Shown here: one piece after another, positions 10,250 through 20,654 of the stretch
Layout: each line of letters opens with the position of its first letter
Numbering within the stretch: position 1 is the stretch's first letter
From: Mauremys mutica
Taxonomy: Eukaryota; Chordata; Testudines; Geoemydidae
Length of the DNA: 64,000 nt
NCBI RefSeq assembly: GCF_020497125.1
Contig: NC_059084.1
Span: 9,575,501 to 9,639,500, forward strand
Direction of reading: 5' to 3'
Program-made: the position numbers and the translations under genes
The notes under the pieces: model-generated
What the model was told of the DNA's origin: nothing
The model's database searches: none
What the model saw: only the letters and a program-made list of their open reading frames with translations

Positions 10250-12410
10250 TCGTAGTCCCAGCATGAAAGTTCCAGAATCAGACTCTGAATGTCTGATCAG
10301 GAATATTTTATGCTGCCATTTCCAAAAATTGGATTATTGTATTATGTATTATTATTAATAATATACCCAGCTGTGATATAGTATTATTCAGCCATAGTTC
10401 TCACCCCAGATACATGCCTTCGGTAGAATGCTGCAGACCATTCTCAAAGCTTTGCAGATGTATGTATTCTAAAGGGCTTGAAGAGTGGTGAATCTAACCA
10501 AAGCACAAGTATTCACAAATATTCCTGAATATTTTAATTCTGCTGTAACTAAATATGGGGCAGATATAGCCCTAATGTAAGGGGGTGCATTAAGAATTTG
10601 GATGCAGAGGAACTGTTAGGAAACCAAGATCTTGATTTCATATAAGGATTCTTGGTTAGAAATGCCGGAAGGTACAGGAACTGTGATATTTAAGCAGAAT
10701 TGTTTCTAAACAGAATGTTTTTCAAAGCCTTCATTAGAAATCAGCTGCTCTTTAACAGTTAATTGACTCTCCCAAGTTAATTAGATCATCTAAAGGTTTT
10801 TATCTAAACCTTTAAGAAAAGAGAGAGATTGTGTGTCTGAATTTCTGAATGCACATAACTTACTGATGTTGGACCACTTAAAACATGGTAAGCACCTTAT
10901 TACTTCTAGTACAAAACAGTGGAGGATTTTTTAAATCTAGTCTGCATATTGTATGAGGGTCCAGGCATGCTCTGTAAAGAGATGTAACACATTTCTCCTT
11001 TCCTTTCTCTGTGTCCACCTGCCTTTGGGTAGTTTATATTTTTCTCTCAGTATTATAAAAACGCCAAAGTCAATTTCCTTTTCCCCAGCCTCCATCTCTC
11101 TGAACTGGTGCTGACGGTCAGCAGTATTCTGGAAGTCAATACTTGTCCATCAGAACTAGAGAAGCACCAAAACTTCAGCAATAATTCAAGGCTTCCAAAG
11201 GTGCAGTCACCTGTGCTCCTTCCCCTTCTTTGAAAAAAAAAAAAAAGCAGTCGGCTTTTAAAAGAACCTGACCCAGATCTGCAATGCAGGAAGGTCTGCC
11301 CTGTAGCTTACTTCTAAATGTAAAATAACTGTGTGTGAAGATTAATTAAGCCATATAAAGTTTATTACTATCTCACAGGTGCCCTCTGCAAGATCAAATT
11401 TGTTGTTTTTGTGCTGGAAAAGGATCCAAGATCTCCTTATCTTTGTGGATGGTACATATTTCTCAGAAAAAAAAAGCCCTGATGTGGCCAGTACAAAGAG
11501 AATTGTTTATGTATCTCTGAGTGAATGCCAAAAACCCAAAACAACAACAAAGACCAAAAAAAACCCCAACCCCTTGAATTTACTGCTTAAATTTTCTGAC
11601 AGTCTGTCACACAGAAGTGTAAAAATCCTGGATATTCACTTAGTATATTTCCTTTAAAACTGCTTGGAAAACACAAGTGTGCGCTGTCCTTTGAACAGGC
11701 TAATCTGGACTGAAAGTCTGTCTGTTTGCATCTAGGAGAGAACATTTAAAAAAAAACAAAAACCTTAAGAAATAGAACGGGACAAGTCAGCGCAGAACAG
11801 CTCTGACAAGTGAAATTGAATATCTGCCATAGGAGAGGGCTTTTCAAGATTACATACCTGTGTCTGCAGAACATTCATTAGGTAAACTCTTGCTAACGCA
11901 TATTCCTTGCTGTCGCTGTGGTCATTTTCAACAGGGTGTTACCTCTGGAGCCTCCCTTCACCTCTCTGTTAGGACTTTTGGTTTCTCCCCTAGTGAATTA
12001 CCCACCAAATGCAATTCCCAGTTGTGAGGAGTGGCGGAGTCCAGGTCCCTGACAAAGACAAGAACGTCCCTAGGCTCGTTACAGGCCTCTCTTCTGAGGT
12101 TACCTGTGTGGGGGGTTTTATTCCCCCTTTGGAGACGGAACTGCATGAACATCCCACTCCAGTAGCCGAATTCTTTATAAAACAAGACTTACTCAAAATG
12201 AAAAAGAGGAGAGAAGATGTAAAACTAAATAGTTGTCTCAACAGAACTAGATGGGAGTATCTCATCTTAAATTACAGAATGGTAAAATTTACCAATTCAT
12301 ACCTTTCCTAGAGAACAAACCAATTTCCTATTTGTCAGCATCCAAGCACCATACACCTTAGTTTGAGAGTGTCAATCTGCATCAGAACCCTCTCCCCCCT
12401 TTTCCCTACA
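10250..12410. other. Long unique AT-rich stretch
   Basis: No gene or RNA is recognised. Short A-runs occur at 11236-11247 and 11468-11475. The stretch 10735-10830 contains AACAGTTAATTGACT and AAGTTAATTAGATC, homeodomain-like cores in a complex sequence, which is weak support for a regulatory element. The frame at 11379-11657 is lysine-rich low complexity and not a gene. Confidence 0.35.
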
Positions 12411-12414
12411 GCCT

Positions 12415-12560
12415 TGTCTTCACTAGGAAAAGCTGTATTTTAAACATGTTAAAATCTTAGAGTGCACTATGGTGATGGGTGCCCTTGATGTATATATATT
12501 GGTATATACTATAATGGTAAGATGTACATAATAGAGGCTATACAAAATACATATGTAATG
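12415..12560. repeat. Possible Harbinger-like end fragment
   Basis: GCCTTGTCTTCACTAGGAAA resembles the GGCCTGGTCTACACTAG end of the element at 60993-61286. No matching right end with a duplication is visible. Confidence 0.3.
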
Positions 12561-12564
12561 GGGT

Positions 12565-14000
12565 GTACTTGTCATTATTCAACCAAGCAACCATGGCTAG
12601 GCCACATTCTTCTTCATTGATCCAGGTGACACTGACTTGAAAACTTCCAAAATGATGACACAGCAGTGGAAAAGCCAGTTTTGAGGCTCTGTTACATCAT
12701 TCCCAGAAGAAAGGTTTTCTGGAAGTGTTACTTCATGGAATAATATTGCAGTGAGGCAGATTATTTAGAAATACACCACTAGTCTGTTACAGGCACAGGA
12801 AGCAAATATGCAAGTACTCCAATTCTTCTGATCACATTTAACCAAAACACACTACTGTAAAAGATGCATTTTAATTACAGTTATTCCATGTTATTATTTT
12901 TTTTATAAAGTAAACACAGCTCTGGCATTGCTTAATAAAAGAATAAGAAATGATTCCTGACAATCATCTTTAAGCTTCCCCCTGACCTCATGTATTTTAA
13001 TTATGCATAAGAGTTAGCTGAACTCCTTTGCAAGAAGGAGTCCTTCATTACCTATAATTCCTATTTTATAACTTTTTTTGTTTGATCTGTTCCAGGATTC
13101 ATTCTGCAGAAATTCAACAGAATAAATTATCTCTCTCCCCGACCATTTGACTGTAGCTTTGAATATATAATGTCTCCACCGATGTATATTATTTATGGAA
13201 GATTGATTATTCTTTCATCTCAATATTCCTTTTATGCCAAGAGAATCACAGATTTAACACTTTCCATCCCAGACATAATGATTGAGACAATTGAGTGGAT
13301 GGCTAGCTGAGGTGGATGAATGGACTTGTCCATGCTAATGCATGCCCTGCTCAATAAGGGCTAGATGTTCAAACACTGGATCTTAAATTAAATCTCTTGG
13401 TCCTGATCTGCTTCTATGCTGCTCCTGTTTTCACCAGTGTAGCTCAAATAGAATGATGCCAGCCTAGAACTGGTGAATCAGGTCAACAAAATATAGATAA
13501 TTGTGCATTGGAAGCATGTATCTGAATGCACTGGAACCAATTTGCATGCTCAGTTAGAGCCTTTTTATTATTATTATTATTATTTGTTCGGTGTCTGCAA
13601 ACACAAACCAGCAAGAATGTTTCATGGGATTAGGAGAGCCTTGCATTTGCACGGAGTCTCAAGTTTGTGCAACCCTACAAATTTCAAAGCTCTGTTCTAA
13701 ATGGAGTTTCCTAAGGGCTGGTTGCATTGATGTAGTACAGGGGAAGGTAATGAAGGGTGTATAACAGTAGCCGAGTCATCATGTATCAGGGTGGAATGCA
13801 ATTTCCTACCCAACTGGAGATGCAGTAGAAAGCATTTCTCACAGATGTTGCTATGTGAGAGCTTAGCCTCAGATAGGAATCCAGGAGTAGTCTTGAACTA
13901 CAGACTGAGTGATCCAACTGTGAGTATTAACCTTCAGCTAAAATGAGTGCACAGTGGCTGCAAACCCTTCAAAGTGCTTTCCATGACCACCAGCATCACT
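12565..14000. other. Unique AT-rich DNA with a TTA microsatellite
   Basis: A (TTA)n tract lies at about 13564-13584. Nothing else is recognised. Confidence 0.35.
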
Positions 14001-14006
14001 TCTGTC

Positions 14007-14420
14007 TTAGGATATGTCTACATGACAAAGTTAAGTCAATTTAAGTTACGTCAACATATAGCCACTGCTTTAATGAAGCTGGTGTTGCAAGTCCACACTA
14101 CACTCCTTGTGTTGTGGAGCACATCCACAGTAGCAGATCTGGCATCGACACAGAGAACAGTGCACTTTGGGTAGCATTCCCACTAGCAACTGCCTGCAGG
14201 GTGTTTTTGGGAAGGGTTTTCAATGCCTCACGGGGGAAGGTTCAGCATCTCATGATGCAGGTTTCTCAATCCCTTCATTCCATTGGCATCCTACTAGGTT
14301 TCCAGCCGCTTTTCAACCACCCTGGTAACCTGCAAGCCAGCCATCTCTGTCAGAAAACACAGAGCCTGTTCTTCTCTTCAGTATTGTGCTGTGCTTATGA
14401 ATGCCAGGCTATAAGAGGAG
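14007..14420 (+). mobile_element. Harbinger-like non-autonomous element, left end and body
   Basis: It starts at TTA (14007-14009) followed by GGATATGTCTACATGAC, the terminal type seen in the window's other TTA-flanked elements. The body includes CAGTGCACTTTGGGTAGCA and GGGAAGGGTTTTCAATGCC, which I recognise as part of an abundant reptile DNA transposon family. I could not find a clean right terminus, so the end is approximate and the copy is probably truncated. The frames inside are shadows. Confidence 0.5.
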
Positions 14421-14459
14421 CTCAATGGGGCAGGAGGGAATGGACTATTCGGCAGAGGG

Positions 14460-14502
14460 AGGCCTTGAATGAGCATTTTAACATTTTTTCCATTCAAGGC
14501 CT
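14460..14502. repeat. Perfect 12-bp inverted repeat hairpin
   Basis: AGGCCTTGAATG at 14460-14471 is perfectly mirrored by CATTCAAGGCCT at 14491-14502, leaving a 19-nt loop. Function unknown. It may mark the right part of the preceding element. Confidence 0.7.
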
Positions 14503-14509
14503 TCAATAA

Positions 14510-15110
14510 TACCTGATATGTGAAGGCTGTTTCTTATAGATATGCTTTCCAGGAGAACATAATCATCTTCCTATTTGTCCATTCTAGTTGTTGTGTTGGT
14601 GGTTTTTGTTGATGTTGTTTTGTTTTATTTTATTTTGAGGAGGTAGTTTCACCGGTAAGCTCATTAGTTTCAACCGAAAATGAATGGCTGAGTTTGCAAT
14701 TCAATATTTAACATCCGAGCCATCACTCAAGAGACCACTGCTATCTTAAATTATCTCCATTTTCCCTGTCAGGTATTTTTTCAGTGCTGCTCTGTCTAGA
14801 GCTAGGTTCTGCAAAGGTTCAGCTGCTTCAGTTTCCAGTGACTGCTGCGATGAGTCAGCTAGCTTTGTTCTTTTGTTCCTTTTTCTCTCCATATTTAACT
14901 GTTCAGATTTTATTCAAAGTCTGTTTTGAGTTTTATGACAGAAACTTCTTGTTAGTTTGTCCAAACAAATGATAATTTGAAATGAAACTCTTGCCTGAGT
15001 AATGAGGAGAGCAGAAATCAGGCAACCATCACTCTGCGCGGGACCACATGAGCCCCACTAGACACTTTGAACCATGCACTACCCACATCCCACATACATA
15101 GAAATCGAGG
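14510..15110. other. Unique non-coding DNA
   Basis: A T/G-rich stretch at 14590-14640 (TTGTTGTGTTGGTGG, TTTTGTTTTATTTTATTTTG) is low complexity. No gene seen. Confidence 0.35.
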
Positions 15111-15112
15111 CC

Positions 15113-15240
15113 CCAGTCCTGCAGCACATGCTTAACTTTACACACTGTGTCTTCCATTGACTTCCACGGCACTCGAATGGCAATACTTGCAGCACATAAG
15201 GTTTAGCATGCATATAAGTATTGTGGGATCAAGGCTTAAG
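15113..15240. repeat. Foldback repeat, TCCTGCAGCACATGC type
   Basis: CAGTCCTGCAGCACATGCTT at the left is loosely mirrored by GCATGCATATAAGTATTGTG and GGATCAAGGC at the right, with TCCATTGACTTCCACGG in the middle. It is the same style of foldback as 9550-9643. Confidence 0.5.
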
Positions 15241-15380
15241 GTACTACACTACTTGAGGAAGGGTATTAGAATCAGTGTGAGGTAAGCTGTGCTTACAGCT
15301 GGTGCAGGCCCTCTGCATAGGCGTTAATTTCACTCCCAGGGCCAGATTTACGTACCTCCTGAGAGCACTTAGCACACAGA

Positions 15381-15574
15381 GCACTGGTCTGGGATTTAGG
15401 GGAACTGGGTTCTCTTCCTGGCCTTGTCACTGGCCTACTGAGTGACGTTGGACAAGTCACTTTGCCCCTCTGTGCCTTAGATTCCACAACTTTAAAATGG
15501 GGGTAGTGACACTGCCCTCCTTTGCAGAGTGCTTCAAAAGTGCTAGCTAAGAGCTAAGTGGTATTATTATTATT
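15381..15574 (+). mobile_element. MIR SINE
   Basis: In order: GGGATTTAGGGGAACTGGGT, TCTCTTCCTGGCCTTGTCAC, GACAAGTCACTTTGCCCCTC, TGTGCCTTAGATTCC, AAAATGGGGGTAGTGACACT, then TGGTATTATTATTATTG. This is the MIR core and L2-type tail in forward orientation, one of the clearest MIR copies here. The tRNA-derived head is mostly lost. Confidence 0.85.
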
Positions 15575-15579
15575 GTATT

Positions 15580-17060
15580 ACTAGTTGAGTCTTTAGGGAT
15601 AATTCACACAGCCACAGAAAGCACTGTCAGCAGAAGCAGCAGTCAGGAAAAAGTATCAGTCCTTCACTCTTCAAGAACAGTAAAACAATTCAAGAACATT
15701 CATGGCTGCTGTCACTTGCAGAGAGGAAGATAACATTATCCTGGTTGCCAGGGTTTTCAGTTACATTTGATATGTAAATTGCACCAAAATGTCTCTGCCT
15801 AGTGAACACTGTGTCCGCTAACACTTAAAAAGTAGATGTATTGTTTTTTTTGTTTAAAAAAATCAAAAGGTGTAACAAAGATCCTCATAGGAGAAAAATA
15901 TTTAGAGACCGTAGCGAATGAGCTGGGGGAAAAAATCTGACAATGGTGTTTTGGTGTTGTGTACCCTGCAGACAGTAGCTAAATGAACCACATAATAAAA
16001 AAGCAAGACAGTGTAGTTAGAAAAAATTACAAACAGAACCTACTATGGGTTGGCAAAGCTTACAGTTTAGTAACCCCTAGACAATAGGGCATGCCTGATG
16101 GAAAGGAGACTGGGTCATGGTCAGACTACCCCAAAATCCAGGGATTGTTTGGTTGGGATTCATCCTTACCAAACACATTTCTTTTTCTATATATATTCTT
16201 TCATCTAGTTTGAGACTGTGTGGAAATTCCTACTCTTTCAATGCACTAGTCGTTCTCTGAGCAAACAGATCTAAGGCACTGCGGAGAGGGGCAATGTGGA
16301 AAGGGTCTCTTTAATCAGATTTGTAAAGAAAGCTGACATCACTCTTTATGCTTTTTTAAAATATTTATTTGCACAATGACTACTTATCTGCACTGCCAAT
16401 GGATTGTCTGGGACAAACTCCAGGAACCTAGTTCAAAGGCTGGGTAATTGAAATGGCAAGCACTGTAACATGGCCATGTATCCCTGCTCCAAGAAGGGTT
16501 GGACGCTGCCTTGTTAGTGTGTAAGACTGTGCAAAATTGTTAAACACCTGCATGAGCAAATCCTGGTAAGTTAGTAATATATGGTCAGCTTAAACACCTT
16601 GCAAACAAAAGTGAGAACAAGGAGCCATTTGGTATGCTATCTGACAACATGCCGCAGTGAGATGAGAACTTCACATGTCAAATGCTGTATGGAATCCAGA
16701 TTCAATCTAGGAAAAATTGCATCTAATTTCATCAGCACTCCTGGAAAAAGCATAAGTTCCAAGCAATATTGATGATATTGTTCTAATCACCATTATAGGG
16801 CAAGGAGAGGCCCTGATCCAGCTGCTCAGAGTGTGGAATTACCATTAATTTCCCAAAGTGAGTAAGGCAATTGTAATAATCTTGGTAGTAAAACTGATTC
16901 AATATATGTAGGGACCCAGCAAATTGTATAGTTTCTATGGCAATTGATACAATTCTATTTTTTGTGGATTCCAACAGGCTATCATACAGATAAATATGAA
17001 TGTATGAAAGTTTTAATGGAATGAGTTTAGGATGATTGCATTACTCATGAGGAAGGAAGA
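15580..17060. other. Unique AT-rich DNA
   Basis: No gene or repeat recognised. The frames at 16581-16772 and 16783-16974 lack motifs. Confidence 0.35.
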
Positions 17061-17074
17061 CACTGGCAAATTAT

Positions 17075-17255
17075 CAGGGGGTAGCCGTGTTAGTCTGTAT
17101 CCACAAAATCAACAAGGAATCCGGTGGCACCGTAAAGACTAACAGATTTATTTGGGCATAAGCTTTCGTGGGTAAAAAACCCACTTCATCAGATGCATGG
17201 AGTGAAAGTTACAGAGGCAGGCATTTATATAATGACACAAGTGGAGAACCAGTGT
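17075..17255 (-). mobile_element. Penelope-like (pLTR-type) repeat, copy 2
   Basis: On the plus strand it opens CAGGGGGTAGCCGTG, TTAGTCTGTATCCACAAAA, then CCGGTGGCACCGTAAAGAC, TAACAGATTTATTTGGGC, and after the ribozyme region runs into ATGCATGGAGTGAAAGTTAC. It is 181 bp, bounded by an identical 11-bp target duplication, so it inserted as a 5'-truncated copy in minus orientation. The hammerhead pattern at its 5' part and variable-length duplications fit Penelope-like retroelements, where hammerhead ribozymes in the terminal repeats are documented. The alternative label, a SINE, lacks support because no A/B box or tRNA head is present. Confidence 0.65.
17152..17196 (-). ncRNA. Hammerhead ribozyme motif with intact core
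   Basis: Minus strand, 5' to 3': stem I GCAT (17193-17196), core CTGATGA (17186-17192), one A, stem II GTGGGT/ACCCAC with a T-rich loop (17168-17184), GAAA (17164-17167), GCTT (17160-17163), stem I partner ATGC (17156-17159). All conserved core positions (C3 U4 G5 A6, G8 A9, G12 A13 A14, the A15.1-U16.1 pair and a non-G at the cleavage site) are present if stem III is the self-complementary AGCT. Such a short stem III is expected to work only poorly as a monomer and better as a dimer. Predicted cleavage is just before ATGC. The pattern is seen; activity is inference. Confidence 0.65.
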
Positions 17256-17269
17256 TGGCAAATTATGTC

Positions 17270-18505
17270 AGTCATCCTAAAAAACCTTATTAAGCTATAA
17301 TAAATGAGGGGCAGGGATGAATAACCAGCATTGCGGAGCTGATGATCGCACTGAGCAGTTCAGAGGAATCTCCTCTTCTTTTGGCCAAGATATTGTCCAA
17401 AGCATGGCACTGTTGGCTGCAGTAAACTTCCCCATTTTTTCAGATAGAGAAGCTAAAGCTTTAAGGTGTCTCAAGATGGGAACCCAAAAATCAAGGCACC
17501 CAAAATCTCTAGTCGCTTCTGAAAATTTAGACACTGGGCTCTACTCCAAACTCCATATAACACACTGAGTGACCTTTGAGCAAGACCTCACCTTCTCTGT
17601 TCTGGATTTAATAACACTTACCCATCATTTTAAAGCACTTTGAGATCATTGGATGAAACGAATTTATTGGATTATAGTATATTTAACATTTGGAGCCTTA
17701 AGCATCCATATTTGAAATCAGTATGATTACTAAAGTTTAGAGTACAAATGGCTATTAGTGCACCAAACCTAGACTATCATTGTATTCTCCTAATGAGATT
17801 TGTACTGTATCTGTAAATCAAAAAGTCAAATAAAGGCTTTCATTTTCATCATAACACGATTCTGATGTCTGACATTAATACAAGGTCAAATAAGCATTGC
17901 ATGGGAAGGAAATAAATCCAAATCTGAAATCTGAAAGGGCAGTCATATTTCTTGAATATTTTGAATGTCAACTTTTTGATAGAAAAGTAATACAGTGGCA
18001 GGGAGTGTGTACATATGCCAGCTCAAGTTGTCTTCTGTGTACGTATCAAAGTTTAATTTGTTTGAATCCTTTGTGTTTCCCATTGTGCAGTATCTCCTGG
18101 CATTTGTAATGTTCCTCTTAAACTGCAGTAAATGGAGGGTTTGGAAAGGTCAGGCTTTCTTTACCATTTAAAAATATATAGGTAAGTTAATAAATGTTAT
18201 TTAATAAAAGGCAAAACAATCTTTCATGTGTATCTGTTGTTAGGTTGAAATGGATCATGTGCATTCTAGCTGAGAGCTTCCCTGTTTCACTTTACCTAGT
18301 AGATTTCCTGAGCTCTTCATGTGGCAAAATACCACATTTTGGTCTCCTGGTAACAAATGAGAAGATTTAAAAAAAAAAATCTGTACTGCATTGTGCATAA
18401 AAACAGAAATAGTAAAGCTATCATTGTCAGGTACTGTCAGACTAATTCAATCTCTTGCCATTATAGATACCAAAAAAATAAAATCCAAGCCACAAATAAG
18501 AATGT
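17270..18505. other. Mostly unique DNA with a weak MIR trace
   Basis: Between 17560 and 17660, GAGTGACCTTTGAGCAAGAC, CTCACCTTCTCTGTTCTGG and TTTTAAAGCACTTTGAGATC resemble a worn MIR in plus orientation. The rest shows no gene or repeat I recognise. Confidence 0.4.
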
Positions 18506-18511
18506 ATGCAG

Positions 18512-18622
18512 CATTTTAGCTGTGTTGGTCCCAGAATATTTGTGAGACAAGGTGGGTGAGCTAGCATCTTTTAATGGACCATCTTCTGTTGGTGAGAGAG
18601 ACAAGCTTTTGAGCTTACACAA
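18512..18622 (-). mobile_element. Second Penelope-like repeat family, left inverted copy
   Basis: The plus strand reads TTTTAGCTGTGTTGGTCCCA, GTGAGACAAGGTGGGTGAG, GGTGAGAGAGACAAGC, TTTTGAGCTTACACAA. The terminal TAGCTGTGTTGGTC is clearly related to TAGCCGTGTTAGTC of the first family, which links the two. This copy is on the minus strand and its 5' end is lost just inside the ribozyme hairpin, so only the AAAA (for GAAA), GCTT and stem I partner remain. Confidence 0.6.
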
Positions 18623-18629
18623 ACCTCAT

Positions 18630-18672
18630 CCACCTGACGAAGAGCTCTGTGTAAGCTCAAAAGCTTGTCTCC
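18630..18672 (+). ncRNA. Hammerhead ribozyme-like motif, one core change
   Basis: Core CTGACGA (18634-18640), stem II GAGCT/AGCTC around a 7-nt loop (18642-18658), AAAA in place of GAAA (18659-18662), GCTT, then GTCT. The architecture matches the motif at 17152-17196 although the stem sequences are completely different. G12 to A should abolish or greatly weaken cleavage. Stem I is also poor, since CCAC replaces the expected AGAC partner of GTCT. Confidence 0.5.
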
Positions 18673-18728
18673 CTCACCAATGGAAGGTGGTCCAATAAAA
18701 GATATTGCCTCATTCACCTTGTCTCACA
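18634..18728 (+). mobile_element. Second Penelope-like repeat family, right inverted copy
   Basis: It starts CTGACGAAGAGCTCTG and continues TGTAAGCTCAAAAGCTTGTC, TCCCTCACCAATGGAAGG, TGGTCCAATAAAAGATATTG and CACCTTGTCTCACAT. It is an inverted copy of 18544-18622 separated by a short spacer, and it lacks the TAGCTGTGTTGGTC terminus present in the left copy. The pair forms a foldback with arms of about 80 bp. Confidence 0.6.
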
Positions 18729-18739
18729 TTCCCACCCTT

Positions 18740-19200
18740 GTCCTAAATAAAACCCATGCTCACTATATAAGGGCATGCTTACTCTTGGGTTTATTGGTGT
18801 CTTAAATAACATAATGTAATAAGCCTTCTCATCAAGCCTGTTTGTTCCTAGGATTTTCTGCTGAACATCCTTGTCTCTCTTTCCATGTGCTTCTATCACT
18901 CAAGATTCTCCTTTATCAAGCAGTACCTGCCAAAAAAAAACAAAAAAACAAAAAAAAAGCAGAACTTACTCCACAGCTTTCTGTAGGGTTCTCGCTCCTT
19001 CTAACATGGTGGCCAGCAGAAGAGCCCTATATCTTTATTTGCCATTGTAGATCCCAAGAGCAAATTAACTTCTGCAAATTTTATTTTATTTCCCAAATTC
19101 TCATTGTGTACAGTTGTTTAAGCTGTAGCAAACAAATCAATATGTAGGTGTAATTTTCCATGAGTTACTGTAAAATTAACTCAGAGTGGATAGGTGGTGC
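18740..19200. other. Non-coding DNA with an A-rich tract
   Basis: An interrupted poly-A tract (A9 C A7 C A9) lies at 18932-18958. No gene seen. Confidence 0.4.
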
Positions 19201-19204
19201 ATGT

Positions 19205-19560
19205 GTATTGAAACATCATAGAATTATAAAAATGTAGGGCTGGAACTGGAAGGGATCTCCAGAGATCATCAATCCAGCCCCCTGCACTAAGGCATGATCA
19301 AGTAAACCTAGACCACCCTGACAGGTGTTTCTCTAACCTCTTCTTTAAAACTTGCAATGGTGGGGATACCACAATCTCTGTTGGAAGCTTATTCTAGAAT
19401 GTAACTATCTTTATAGTTTGAAAGTTTTTCATAATCTCTAACCTAAATCTCCTTTGCTGCAGATTAAACCCATTGCTTCTTGTCCTACCTACAGTGGACA
19501 TGGAGAACAATTGATCACCATCCTATTTATAACAGCCCTTAACATAAAGACTAAGCTAGA
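19205..19560 (-). mobile_element. CR1 LINE 3' portion
   Basis: ATCATAGAATTATAAAAATG opens the copy (the 3' end in minus orientation), followed by GGAAGGGATCTCCAGAGATC, ATCAATCCAGCCCCCTGCAC, GGGGATACCACAATCTC and CATTGCTTCTTGTCCTACC. These phrases mark the CR1 3' UTR and ORF2 tail. It is 5' truncated at about 19560. Confidence 0.85.
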
Positions 19561-19617
19561 AGACATTTACTCTCATCCTGTTTCATTAATGTGTATGAAA
19601 CAAAGTGAGACTATATA

Positions 19618-19653
19618 ATCCTTATACGTCTACCAGTGCTTCAGCCAGGGCAT
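19618..19653. repeat. 36-bp dispersed duplicate, copy A
   Basis: The 36 bp containing TACCAGTGCTTCAGCCAGGG match 21681-21716 at 35 of 36 positions. The flanks differ. Source unknown. Confidence 0.8.
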
Positions 19654-19906
19654 TGTGCTACAACCAAGTTATTGTAATTTCAGTAAAATTTATTAATATT
19701 TGTCAATAATGTTGAGGTTCTTGAAATCTAAAAATAAACAAACAGAATGCTATTCCCAATTATTAGTTCTTTAAGAAAATAATTGGAATATATACTATTT
19801 GAAGCATCATTATTAATAATGGAAACTTAAACTGTACTTCACTGGAAATTAGTTCTGTGACCTACATTTGTGTTTGTGGAATACTAATGCATGTAATCAA
19901 ATATAA

Positions 19907-20644
19907 CAGGGTGGGCAAACTTTTTGGCCTGAGGGTAGGGTGACCAGACAGCAAGTGTGAAAAATCGGGGCAGAGGGTGGGGGGGTGTAATAGGAGCCTA
20001 TATAAGAAAAAAGACCCCAAAATCGGGACTGTCCCTACAAAATCGGGACATCTGGTCACTCTACCTGAGGGCCACATTGGGGTTGCAAAACTGTATGGAG
20101 GGCCACGTAGGGAAGGCTGTGCCTCCCCAAACAGCCTGGCCTCTGCCCCCTATCCAACCTCTCCCACTTCCTGCCCCCTGACTGCCCCCCTCAGAACCCC
20201 AAACCCATCCAACCCCCCTGTTCCTTGTCCCCTAACCACCCCCTCCCATGACGCCCCACCCCTAACCACCCCCAGGACCTCACCCCCTATCCAACCCTGC
20301 TGCTCTGAGTCCCCTGACTCCTCTGACTCCTATCCACACCCCCGCCCCCTGATAGGCCCCCTGGGACTCCCATGCTTATCCAACCCCCCCATCCCCTGAC
20401 TGCCCCCCAGAACCTCTGCCCCATCCAACAGCCCCCTGCTCCCTGTCCCCTGACTGTCCCCCGGAATCCTCTTCCCCTTATCCAACCCCTCGGCCCTGGC
20501 CCCCTTACCATGCCACTCAAAGCAGCATGTCTGGCAGTGGTGGCATGGTTGCGGGGGAGGGAGGACAGTGGGGGAGGGGCCAGGAGCTCAAGGGCCGGGC
20601 CGGGCCAGGCATGTGGCCTGCATGCTGGAGTTTGCCCACCTATG
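19907..20644. mobile_element. Non-autonomous hAT-type element, 738 bp, host of a nested insertion
   Basis: It is bounded by the identical 8-bp duplication AAATATAA (19899-19906 and 20645-20652). Ends are CAGGGTGGGCAAACT and, inverted, CATAGGTGGGCAAACT. The interior (20100-20560) is an unusual C-rich run with recurring CCCCTGACTG, CCAACCCC and CCCCTATCC phrases. The long frames on both strands there are low-complexity shadows. A second element occupies 19936-20063. No transposase is present. Confidence 0.85.
19936..20063 (+). mobile_element. Nested hAT-type element, TAGGGTGACCAGA family, copy A
   Basis: Its ends are TAGGGTGACCAGA and TCTGGTCACTCTA, flanked by the 8-bp duplication CCTGAGGG (19928-19935 and 20064-20071). 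The 128-bp body has ATAGGAGCCTATATAAGAAA and CCAAAATCGGGACTG phrases. A second copy in opposite orientation is at 50333-50455. Confidence 0.9.
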
Positions 20645-20654
20645 AAATATAAGG

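Larger units (their letters stand above)
17064..17266. repeat. 11-bp target-site duplication around ribozyme repeat copy 2
   Basis: TGGCAAATTAT occurs at 17064-17074 and again at 17256-17266, precisely flanking the repeat at 17075-17255. Both copies are identical, which fixes the element's borders and shows it moved as a unit. Confidence 0.85.

Noticed and set aside
18932..18958. A-rich tract as the tail of a processed pseudogene
   Set aside because: No gene-like sequence precedes it on either strand and no flanking duplication is evident.
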